Assembly: GCA_910585275.1 (NCBI GenBank)
Contig: CAJUCW010000016.1
Location: forward strand, 1 to 64,000
Direction: 5' to 3'
Length of the DNA stretch: 64,000 nucleotides
Source: an uncultured Muribaculaceae bacterium
GTDB lineage: Bacteria; Bacteroidota; Bacteroidia; Bacteroidales; Muribaculaceae
Shown in pieces: positions 54,785 to 61,987 of the stretch. Position numbers and translations under genes: made by a program. The notes below the pieces were generated by a model. It had not been told where the DNA came from. It ran no database searches and saw only the letters and a program-made list of their open reading frames with translations. Position 1 is the first letter of the stretch. Each line of letters opens with the position of its first letter.

Positions 54785-56911
54785 ATGAGATATCTGGTGA
54801 CAATACTGACGATTTGGTTGGCATCCCTCCTGGCGGTTGGCGACACGGTGGAGCCGGTGCCGGCTGGAATGGTGGCAATCGACATGCGCCATGGCTTGCC
54901 TGAAAGCAGGGTGCGGGCATTGCGGGTGTTGCCCGACGGGCGTGTGGCTGTAGCGACGGCAGGCTATCTAAGCATATTCGACGGAATCGGGTTTGTTAAC
55001 GAACCCATAGATGTTGAAAAAGGAATAACCCTCACTTCACATGGTCGGAACAGGCAACTTTTTTACGATTGTAATGGCATTTTGTGGCTAAAGACACCGT
55101 TATGGCGTAAGGCCTCGGCTACCCTATATTCCGGCACAGGGAAACTCCATGCATTCGACCGTAAATCAGGAAAAGACATCACCTATAAGGCAAAGGATTT
55201 ATTGGGTAAAGGTGAAATCAGCGATTTTTTTGTCGATGCGAAAGGATGTGTATGGGTCATTGATGCCGACAAGAATATTTGTGCAGTTGCCAACGGGACG
55301 AGACAGAAAATCGCCAATATAGGCTCCGTGGCCGACGAATTGCCATCCGCCATACATGAAGAAGCCGGGAAAATGTATCTTTGTTATGACAACGGCAACG
55401 TATGTGTGGTCAATCTTCATTCCGGACTGTTTGAATATATGTCGCGGGCTTCGCTCCCGAAAATGCGTTCACAACTCATAAACGGTAAAGCCAGATGGCT
55501 AAGCGGAAAGCTTTGGCTGCCGTTTCAACGGCACAACCGCAACGACAGTTCATGGATGGCAAGTCTTGACACTGTCGGCAGGGAATGGAATGTAAGCCGG
55601 TTCGACGGATTGATTTATGATTTTTATATAGATGGGAAGGATTCCGTGGTGTATTCGTTGCCCGGTCTGGACGACAATGTGTTCTGTGTGGACCAAGACC
55701 GGCGAGGCGGAACGTGGATTGGCACAGGAAATAGCGGTTTACGCCATATTGCTCCGGAGGGAATAAGACTCATAACGATTTATAAAGATTCTTATCCCTA
55801 CCCGAATAACGGTTATTTCCCCGATGAAAAAGCAAAATCGGCGGCCGATAGGTATGCTTCCGTAGGATTGAACTGTAGTGCCGTAGATTCGGTTTCCGGT
55901 TATGTCTATCTTGCCACCCGCAAGGGATTGATGGTTGTGGATGGAAAAGGAAAACTTTTGGCAATTTTGAACGACAATGTCGGGCTTCCGAACAACAACG
56001 TGCAGGGCGTGATAGTCAATTCAGGCTCTTCGGGAAATAAAAAAGTATGTGGCGAGGTATGGTTCACCACCACAACCGGATTGTCTCGTTTGAGGCATCT
56101 TCCCGGCGACACGATGGAAGTTATTAACCTCGGCCTATTGGATGGCCTTGACTTGAATGGAAAGGAGTTTTCCTCCCAATCTATTGCTGTGGATTCACTT
56201 GGATTTATCGTTGCAGGTTTTCCGGGAGGTTGGTGCAAACTCAATCCGGATGCCGCTGACAGAATGGACCATGTAGTATATAAATATCCTTCCGGTAAAG
56301 AAGATATCGAGAATGTCGATGATATGACCGATGGAATTCCTGCGTCTGTGTTTTGGATTTGCGTGGCAACGGCTGTCGTTGCCATATTGTTTTCTGTATA
56401 TGTAATCTATCGAAGGAAAAAGACGGGAAGGTCTGTTAATCCGGCTCCTGAAGGAAATGTAGGCGTCACAATGATGGCGGACGAGGCGTCGGAAGGTCAA
56501 AGCGGGGAAACGGGTAAGGATCATTTGTGTGATACCCTCGTAGGCAGACTTCGTGAAACGTCGCGACAGGATGCGGCCGGAACCGCTTCTTCGGATATGG
56601 AATTCGTGGCGAGGGTCAACAAAATAATAGAGTCCCATCTTGACGATGAGACTCTTAGCGTGGTGTCGTTAAGTTCGATGATGGCGATGGACCGCACCAA
56701 CCTTTACCGTAAGATGCAGTCGGTTATGGGTGAATCTCCGTCGGCTTACATCAAGAACATGAGGCTTTCGGTGGCTGCGCGTCTGCTGAAAGAGACCGAT
56801 TTGTCGATGTCAGATATAGCGTTGCGCACCGGGTTTTCTTCCGCCAAATATTTTTCGGCATCCTTTAAGGAGAAGTTCGGGATGCTTCCGGCCACATACC
56901 GTAAAAATTGA
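54785..56911 (+). CDS. Membrane-anchored AraC-family regulator with periplasmic propeller-like sensor
   Basis: A 708-residue regulator related to hybrid two-component systems but lacking their kinase and receiver parts. The N-terminal signal/anchor (YLVTILTIWLASLLAVG) and a periplasmic part of about 500 residues with propeller-type repeats (GLPESRVRALRVLPDGRVAV, NGILWLKTPL, GTWIGTGNSGLRHI, GEVWFTTTTGLSRL) lead to one transmembrane helix (about 519-541, VFWICVATAVVAILFSVYVI). After an 60-residue linker comes a C-terminal AraC DNA-binding domain (DRTNLYRKMQSVMGESPSAY ... IALRTGFSSAKYFSASFKEKFG). No HisKA, HATPase or receiver domain fits in the linker. It is divergent from GH2 and flanks GH53, so it probably controls this cluster. 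Confidence 0.85.
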   Translation: MRYLVTILTIWLASLLAVGDTVEPVPAGMVAIDMRHGLPESRVRALRVLPDGRVAVATAGYLSIFDGIGFVNEPIDVEKGITLTSHGRNRQLFYDCNGILWLKTPLWRKASATLYSGTGKLHAFDRKSGKDITYKAKDLLGKGEISDFFVDAKGCVWVIDADKNICAVANGTRQKIANIGSVADELPSAIHEEAGKMYLCYDNGNVCVVNLHSGLFEYMSRASLPKMRSQLINGKARWLSGKLWLPFQRHNRNDSSWMASLDTVGREWNVSRFDGLIYDFYIDGKDSVVYSLPGLDDNVFCVDQDRRGGTWIGTGNSGLRHIAPEGIRLITIYKDSYPYPNNGYFPDEKAKSAADRYASVGLNCSAVDSVSGYVYLATRKGLMVVDGKGKLLAILNDNVGLPNNNVQGVIVNSGSSGNKKVCGEVWFTTTTGLSRLRHLPGDTMEVINLGLLDGLDLNGKEFSSQSIAVDSLGFIVAGFPGGWCKLNPDAADRMDHVVYKYPSGKEDIENVDDMTDGIPASVFWICVATAVVAILFSVYVIYRRKKTGRSVNPAPEGNVGVTMMADEASEGQSGETGKDHLCDTLVGRLRETSRQDAAGTASSDMEFVARVNKIIESHLDDETLSVVSLSSMMAMDRTNLYRKMQSVMGESPSAYIKNMRLSVAARLLKETDLSMSDIALRTGFSSAKYFSASFKEKFGMLPATYRKN

Positions 56912-56954
56912 CTCTTACCCGTTATAAAGCGTAGGGTCATTTCATGTAACGGGT

Positions 56955-58202
56955 TTAGCGGATTATGATTTTCTTGCTGCGGGAAATGTAGAGACCTGGG
57001 CGTGACGGTTCGTCAACGGGAATGCCTGCAGCATCATACCATTGTGTCTTCTCGCTGCTGTCGTCGATTACTCCTTCAACGGCGGCGTCGTTGCCGTCGG
57101 CGAAGGAACAGATGGTCTTGAGTGCGGCGCAGGCTTTACCCGTGCGGCTGTCGAAGAGCGGGGCGTTATACCATCCGTTCAGTGTCGTGCCGTAGGCGTT
57201 ATATTCCATCCACCACCAGAAAAGCCCGGTCACTTTATCATAGCTGCGGAGAAGCGACACGAGGTCTTTGGCAAACTGATCCTGTCCCTCTTCCGAATAA
57301 TGGTAATCTACCGGTTTGTCGGTTCCAGGCACTTCCCAGGCGTAGGAATAACCGGTCTCTACAAGCATAACATCTTTTGTGGGATAGTCGGAGGTAAGCT
57401 GGTCAAGAGCTTTCTTGAGCACGCTCATCGAGCCGTGGAAATAAGGGTAATAGCTCAAGCCGATGATGTCGTAATTCACGCCGAGTGAATTCATTTTGTC
57501 GTAGAAATTCTTCTGTACGCCTGTCTGCGCCACCCTCTCCGTGTGTATTATTATCTTTGCGTCGGGACATTCTTCGCGACATGCCTTGATGGCTTGTTTC
57601 AGCAGCGTGCCGAAGCGTTGCCAGTTGGCGTCGCTCCCCATGAAAGCCTTCTTGAGGTCTTTGTCGGCGGCTCCGTATGGACCCCATAGCATACCGTAGC
57701 TTATTTCGTTGCCCGGTTGGATGAAATCGGGTGTCACTCCGGCTTCTTTCAGCGATTGGAGCGTTTCTTTTGTATAGTCATATATTTTTTGATACAGTTC
57801 GGAATCCGTGAGTCCTTCCCAGGCCTTCGGAGTCCATTGTTTTGCGGGGTCGGCCCATGTGTCGGAATAATGGAAATCGAGGAGCAGGGCGAATCCGTCA
57901 TCTTTTATACGCTTGCAGAGAGGGGTGATGTATTCCAGGTCTTGGCAGGCGTTTGGGTCTGCGTCGCTGCCCGTGTAATCCTTGGGATTGACGAAAAGTC
58001 GCACGCGCATGGCGTTCATGCCCTCTTCGTGGAGGAAAGGAAGAAGCTCGGCTATTGGTTTGCCGTCATGGTCCTTATACTGTGCGCCGGCTTTCTCATA
58101 TTCCGGAAGAAGGGAAATGTCGCCCCCGACGTAGCGGTAAACGGCGAACGACTGCGAGCATACCAGGGCAACCGCAGCTAAAAGGATGTTTCTGAGTTTC
58201 AT
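56955..58202 (-). CDS. Secreted arabinogalactan endo-beta-1,4-galactanase, GH53
   Basis: Cleaves beta-1,4-galactan side chains of pectin. The 415 residues comprise a signal peptide (ILLAAVALVCSQSFA), the full GH53 barrel (YVGGDISLLPEYEKAGAQY, MNAMRVRLFVNP, LLLDFHYSDTWADPAKQ, FIQPGNEISYGMLWG with acid/base Glu166, DVMLVETGYSYAW with nucleophile Glu282), and a short C-terminal segment DEPSRPGLYISRSKKIIIR that resembles a type IX secretion or surface-sorting tail. It is convergent with the regulator gene. Confidence 0.94.
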   Translation of the reverse strand: MKLRNILLAAVALVCSQSFAVYRYVGGDISLLPEYEKAGAQYKDHDGKPIAELLPFLHEEGMNAMRVRLFVNPKDYTGSDADPNACQDLEYITPLCKRIKDDGFALLLDFHYSDTWADPAKQWTPKAWEGLTDSELYQKIYDYTKETLQSLKEAGVTPDFIQPGNEISYGMLWGPYGAADKDLKKAFMGSDANWQRFGTLLKQAIKACREECPDAKIIIHTERVAQTGVQKNFYDKMNSLGVNYDIIGLSYYPYFHGSMSVLKKALDQLTSDYPTKDVMLVETGYSYAWEVPGTDKPVDYHYSEEGQDQFAKDLVSLLRSYDKVTGLFWWWMEYNAYGTTLNGWYNAPLFDSRTGKACAALKTICSFADGNDAAVEGVIDDSSEKTQWYDAAGIPVDEPSRPGLYISRSKKIIIR

Positions 58203-58304
58203 AGTTTATGAACGTTGTTTTGTGGTATTTATATAATTCTCATTGATAGGGAAAAGAATAGGCTGTTTATTATCAACACGGGATGTAAGTGTCGGGTTCG
58301 GCTG

Positions 58305-58312
58305 CAAATTTA
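58305..58312 (-). promoter_or_regulatory. -7 element of the GH53 gene
   Basis: TAAATTTG on the minus strand, about 100 bases before ATG 58202; no clear -33 box. It sits just past the terminator of the OmpA-like gene. Confidence 0.45.
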
Positions 58313-58335
58313 AACAAATAGTTTGGAAATAAAAA

Positions 58336-58367
58336 GCGGGGCAAGGTTCAAAAGAATCTTGCCCCGC
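58336..58367 (-). terminator. Terminator of the OmpA-like lipoprotein gene
   Basis: GCGGGGCAAGGTTC pairs with GAATCTTGCCCCGC (one wobble) around AAAA. On the minus strand it is followed by TTTTTATTT. Confidence 0.85.
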
Positions 58368-58404
58368 ACACAATCAAAGGTATTTATGAAAAAAGTCTGT
58401 ATTA

Positions 58405-59109
58405 TCAGTTGGCGGCTTGTGCCTCGGCCTCTTTTATCATCTTCTCGTTGGCATAGATGGTGAGCTCTACGCGGCGGTTGAGCGCACGTCCTTCGGGAGT
58501 GTCGTTCGAAGCCACATAATCGGCCATTGGTATTCCGATTGCCGTGAGACGGTTAGGGTTGACTCCGCATTTTATGAGGTAGTTGCGTACGGAGTTGGCA
58601 CGTTGTCCGGAAAGCTTCTCGTTGACGGCGTATGAACCGGTGTTGTCGGTGTAGCCCACGATAGCGACGTCGGTATTGGGATTCTCCATAAGGTTGACGG
58701 CAAACTTGGTGAGGTCGGTCTGTGCGCTCTGGTTGAGGTTATATTTACCGGTCTGGAAGAGGATACCTCCGTCGAAAGTCACCTTGATAGCCTGTAGGCC
58801 GTTGGAATCGGTGGTCTGTTCCACTTTGGCCTGTTGGGCAAGCTGCTCTTCAAGCTGCTTCTGCTGTTTGTCCATGTTCTTGCCGATGAGTGCGCCTGCG
58901 CCTGCTCCAACTGCAGCACCGATGGCCGAGCCGATGCCGGCTCCTTTACCGCCGCCTATGAGGGCTCCGATGCCTGCACCTACGGCGGCACCGCCGCCAC
59001 CGCCTATGAGGGCGCCTTTACCGGTATTGTTCATTGACGAACACCCAACTGCCCCGACCAACATGGCGAGAGCTAAAAAAGCTGCTGTGAAATTTCTCAA
59101 GATTTTCAT
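58405..59109 (-). CDS. OmpA-family lipoprotein with glycine-zipper segment
   Basis: A 234-residue outer-membrane lipoprotein. A lipoprotein signal ends in LVGAVGCSS; a Gly-rich zipper region follows (GKGALIGGGGGAAVGAGIGA and related repeats, about residues 30-75), then a coiled stretch (DKQQKQLEEQLAQQAK) and an OmpA/peptidoglycan-binding domain with DVAIVGYTDNTGSYAVNEKL, SGQRANSVRNYLI and NRRVELTIYAN. It anchors the outer membrane to peptidoglycan. ATG 59109 is taken as the start. Monocistronic with its own terminator. Confidence 0.92.
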   Translation of the reverse strand: MKILRNFTAAFLALAMLVGAVGCSSMNNTGKGALIGGGGGAAVGAGIGALIGGGKGAGIGSAIGAAVGAGAGALIGKNMDKQQKQLEEQLAQQAKVEQTTDSNGLQAIKVTFDGGILFQTGKYNLNQSAQTDLTKFAVNLMENPNTDVAIVGYTDNTGSYAVNEKLSGQRANSVRNYLIKCGVNPNRLTAIGIPMADYVASNDTPEGRALNRRVELTIYANEKMIKEAEAQAAN

Positions 59110-59187
59110 AATCAATGCAATTAAAATTATATAATCGGTCAGTAACTTATCTTATTATGAAACGACCAATCATTAGATTAAATAATG

Positions 59188-59415
59188 TTAACAAGGTTTA
59201 ATCGAATCTTTTAACATTTTCTCGAAGTTTGAGAAGAAATGAAGAATCCGATGATTCTTTAAGAATATAACTTCACTTGCTCCCTGTTGGTTTAGAGTGT
59301 ATTCTTTAAAATTTTGGAATTCTTCTTCATGTCTGGCTACATTCTGTTGGTGGCTTGACGCAACACTGAAATCGAGCCTCCCCCATCGGTTGATAACGGC
59401 GGCTTTTGGTTTCAT
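59188..59415 (-). CDS. Doubtful small protein
   Basis: Seventy-five codons between the OmpA-like gene and the first 119-bp repeat. The product is hydrophilic with Asn, Gln and Phe (RLDFSVASSHQQNVARHEEE). No family or ribosome site is obvious. It may be a fragment left by insertion of the neighbouring defence genes. Confidence 0.25.
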   Translation of the reverse strand: MKPKAAVINRWGRLDFSVASSHQQNVARHEEEFQNFKEYTLNQQGASEVIFLKNHRILHFFSNFEKMLKDSIKPC

Positions 59416-59428
59416 TGTAGAACCCTCA

Positions 59429-59547
59429 TTTTTTGCTAAGATGGACTTTTTTGGGTCGTTTCAAGTGTTAAAATGGGCGTTTTGACCCCATTTTAACACT
59501 TGAAACGGACTTTTTTGGGTCACCTCAGCCATTTCCGGCATTTTCAA
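59429..59547. repeat. 119-bp direct repeat with internal palindrome, copy A
   Basis: Matches 61321-61439 at all but four positions outside the centre. Inside, GGACTTTTTTGGGTC occurs as a direct repeat on both sides of a 20-bp inverted repeat (GTTTCAAGTGTTAAAATGGG and its complement). The central bases are in the opposite orientation to copy B. The right end covers the last codons of the RloB-like gene. Confidence 0.9.
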
Positions 59548-60085
59548 GAGCTTCTATAAACAACATTAAATTTGATGACGGATTCTTAGGCCAATCCAAA
59601 TTTTCAGCTCTGTTTATGGCATCTCGGCAATTGGCGGTCAGTAAAGTGCTTTGTTCGGAAGTAAGACGACCTTTAATGTATCCTCTCCACACGGAATGCG
59701 AGTCTTTAAGAATTCTAATAATTTCTTCGGATTTACTTTGTCTCCTGTGTTCAATGGTGTGTAACACATACCATAACTCAAGACATGGATTTGTGAGAAT
59801 TACAGCACCCGGTAGTGTGTGTAGTTTGTCGGCAACACACTTTATATCAGCATCGTAAATATAAAAAACGGAGCAATCGTCGAGTGAACCAATTCCTAAT
59901 TCATTGATATATTGTTCTACCAGGCGTTTGTTAATGCTATTGCCACTGACTTTGGTTTTTATTGTCACAGGTGTTCGGTAATGGCGGCGAAGGGCCTCTA
60001 CATATACTTTTTCGGTTTCTCCTTCACATATTACGAGATAAACCTTTCGAGGCATTCTCTTTTTCTTGAATCTACGTTCCCTCAT
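59525..60085 (-). CDS. rloB: RloB/AbiL-like protein (TOPRIM-type partner of the ATPase)
   Basis: A 186-residue basic protein. The N-terminus RKVYLVICEGETEKVYVEAL carries the conserved acidic CEGxTE motif of RloB proteins. YIYDADIKC and NPCLELWYVLH are further family signatures (Asp and Glu of a TOPRIM-like site). In characterised two-gene AbiL and PARIS-like defence systems a TOPRIM-fold protein of this type works with an SMC-like ATPase against phage. Its ATG overlaps the ATPase stop (ATGA), so the pair is coupled. Its last codons lie in direct repeat A. Confidence 0.87.
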   Translation of the reverse strand: MRERRFKKKRMPRKVYLVICEGETEKVYVEALRRHYRTPVTIKTKVSGNSINKRLVEQYINELGIGSLDDCSVFYIYDADIKCVADKLHTLPGAVILTNPCLELWYVLHTIEHRRQSKSEEIIRILKDSHSVWRGYIKGRLTSEQSTLLTANCRDAINRAENLDWPKNPSSNLMLFIEALENAGNG

Positions 60086-61257
60086 CGTTTGCTTATTATT
60101 TCGGAGAGCACGCTATAAACATTACCCACGTATGGCACTGCATCAAAACGCCCTTGCAGATATGCTTTCAGTATGTCGGTCTTTTTATCAATTTCAAAGT
60201 CAGATAATGGTATGAACTCTGAATTCCCATCGTTTTGCTTGTTTACAAATACTATCTGCTCCTTGCGCAGTTTATTCATGTCGATTAAAAGGGGATTGTG
60301 GCTTGTAAATACCAACTGTGCTCCGGAAGAGGCACGGATGACGTCAAGAATGAATTCTGCGAGACGGAGATGCAGTTTTAAATCAAATTCATCAAGGAAT
60401 ACGGCTGCACCTGCCATCGACTTTTTCAAAAGCATCAGCATTATGAAAAAAAGGCGTTTGGTGCCTTCCGATTCTTCTTTTTCGAAATCGAAAGCTATGG
60501 AGGGATTTTCGCGGTGGTATGTCTGAAGCCTTACTCTCCCCATGGAGTCGTTTGTCATACTGATGTCTATTATATCGCTGTCACTGACTTCGAAAGCTTT
60601 CAGCAGAAGCTCCTTGTTAATCGCAAAATCTTCTCGTGAAAGTTTTGAAATGTCGAAACCTCCGGTTCCCACCACCATTTCATTAAGGAAAAAGCGATAT
60701 ACAATCTGTGCGAGAGGTCGGTTCATCGAGCTTGCCCGGCTTAGGAAAAGAGTCTTGTCTCCTGTATTGGTTTCCACTTCTGTGGGACGTGGTATGGTGC
60801 CTTTGCGATGGGTATATGTCACGACGTTGTCGCGTGTGAAAACCTTTGCCCTGCGTTTGTTGGGAAAATAATATAGGGATTCTTTTTGTACCTTGCCATT
60901 CTGTAAGGTAAAGGAATATTCATATTCCACACCCTCGGTGACAAAATCTATATAAAATTCCGAAGGTTTGTCTGCATCGAATTTAAAAGGTTCGAAGTCA
61001 AATTTGCTCCCCTCGTTATTCAAATGGGATTCAAGAATAAATCTGCGACAGAAATCGATGGCTTTGATCATGTTTGACTTGCCGGCGGCGTTGCTACCGA
61101 AAAGACCGATTATGTTTACGAAACGGTCGCCTGAAAATTCAATAAGATTTTCGGGTAAGTTGTCGTTTGCTGTACGCGATGTGGCTTCTGCCGTAAAATC
61201 AAGGACGGCATCATCTCTCATGGAATAGAAATTAGTGAGGCGCAGACTTATTATCAT
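60082..61257 (-). CDS. RloA/AbiL-like AAA (SMC/OLD-type) ATPase
   Basis: A 391-residue ABC/SMC-like ATPase. It has MIISLRLTNFYSMRDDAVLD at the N-terminus, Walker A IGLFGSNAAGKSNMIKA (about residue 55), the signature-like region FEKEESEGTKRLFFIMLMLLKK, Walker B GAAVFLDEFDLKLH and the switch VFTSHNPLLID. This is the AAA_15/AAA_21 type found in OLD, AbiL and PARIS-like systems, with the RloB-like gene directly following. It probably senses infection and controls the partner effector (inference from family). Confidence 0.87.
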   Translation of the reverse strand: MIISLRLTNFYSMRDDAVLDFTAEATSRTANDNLPENLIEFSGDRFVNIIGLFGSNAAGKSNMIKAIDFCRRFILESHLNNEGSKFDFEPFKFDADKPSEFYIDFVTEGVEYEYSFTLQNGKVQKESLYYFPNKRRAKVFTRDNVVTYTHRKGTIPRPTEVETNTGDKTLFLSRASSMNRPLAQIVYRFFLNEMVVGTGGFDISKLSREDFAINKELLLKAFEVSDSDIIDISMTNDSMGRVRLQTYHRENPSIAFDFEKEESEGTKRLFFIMLMLLKKSMAGAAVFLDEFDLKLHLRLAEFILDVIRASSGAQLVFTSHNPLLIDMNKLRKEQIVFVNKQNDGNSEFIPLSDFEIDKKTDILKAYLQGRFDAVPYVGNVYSVLSEIISKR

Positions 61258-61274
61258 ACAGTAGCGGTTTTTCG

Positions 61275-61282
61275 CAAAGGTA
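61275..61282 (-). promoter_or_regulatory. -7 element of the RloAB operon
   Basis: TACCTTTG on the minus strand, 18 bases before ATG 61257, between that ATG and direct repeat B. No TTTG at the -33 distance. Confidence 0.5.
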
Positions 61283-61320
61283 ATAATTTTATCTTAATCC
61301 TATATTTATTTTATGAGTGA

Positions 61321-61439
61321 TTTTTTGCTGAGATGGACTTTTTTGGGTCGTTTCAAGTGTTAAAATGGGGTCAAAACACCCATTTTAACACTTGAAACGG
61401 ACTTTTTTGGGTCACTTCAGCTATTCCCGGCATTTTCAA
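61321..61439. repeat. 119-bp direct repeat with internal palindrome, copy B
   Basis: Partner of 59429-59547, same overall orientation, but with the loop of its palindrome inverted. Its right end, read on the minus strand, encodes the remnant FENAGNS and a stop, closely like the RloB-like ending (ENAGNG), so it appears to be the 3' end of a lost RloB-type gene. Confidence 0.9.
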
Positions 61440-61470
61440 AAAGCAGCAGATCCACTGGTCAAAAATTCCT
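61427..61470 (-). pseudogene. Remnant 3' end of an RloB-like gene
   Basis: Minus-strand codons PVDLLLFENAGNS-stop mirror the last residues of the RloB-like protein (LFIEALENAGNG-stop). The frame is closed by a stop immediately upstream, so only the tail survives. The exact extent is approximate. Confidence 0.45.
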
Positions 61471-61528
61471 CAGTTGCTATTATATCGGCAAAAAATATAT
61501 TAGAGACAGGAGCACCTGCGAATGCAAT

Positions 61529-61981
61529 TTATGAAATGAAAGATGCTATTTCTTTTTCAAGTTTTGCAATCTCCTTTTTGCCATCGAGCGATGACCAAAA
61601 CGCATGCGTATCCCTCATTTCTTCAGCTAAGAACGTCATCCTGTCTTCAATTTTAATGTCGTATAGTTCTTGTGCCCAATCGAAAAATCCCTTGCCTGGC
61701 ATCATGGTGTTTTTATCAACCACAACACAAGAAAGCATCGGTCGTTCATGCTTGTAAAGTTCTTCTTCCGATACCCAGCCAAGATCTTCTGCAAGTTGGT
61801 TTCTATGGTCGGGATTTGCCATGGAATATGGCAATGCCACACCTCTGCAAAGATCGGAATAAGATACTACTCCTTTTCGGGATGCAACTTTGGCTAAAAA
61901 GAGTTTGATTTTTTTTCTGTACCCTATTAAGTTCGATTGAATAATCGTTTTCTTCAGATTCCATGTCTTTCTATATTTCAT
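61529..61981 (-). CDS. Small protein next to the GmrSD-like gene, unknown function
   Basis: A 150-residue soluble protein. The central block SYSDLCRGVALPYSMANPDH, then LAEDLGWVSEEELYKHERP, MLSCVVVDKNTMMPGKGFFD resembles an uncharacterised family often seen beside restriction-like genes; I cannot name it. It starts seven bases after the GmrSD-like stop and so is very probably in its operon, perhaps an accessory factor. Low G+C. Confidence 0.7.
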   Translation of the reverse strand: MKYRKTWNLKKTIIQSNLIGYRKKIKLFLAKVASRKGVVSYSDLCRGVALPYSMANPDHRNQLAEDLGWVSEEELYKHERPMLSCVVVDKNTMMPGKGFFDWAQELYDIKIEDRMTFLAEEMRDTHAFWSSLDGKKEIAKLEKEIASFIS

Positions 61982-61987
61982 TCCGGG

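Noticed and set aside
59429..61439. Insertion sequence or transposon with these repeats as ends
   Set aside because: The repeats are direct, no transposase lies between them, and copy A overlaps the coding end of RloB; a recombination or duplication origin fits better.
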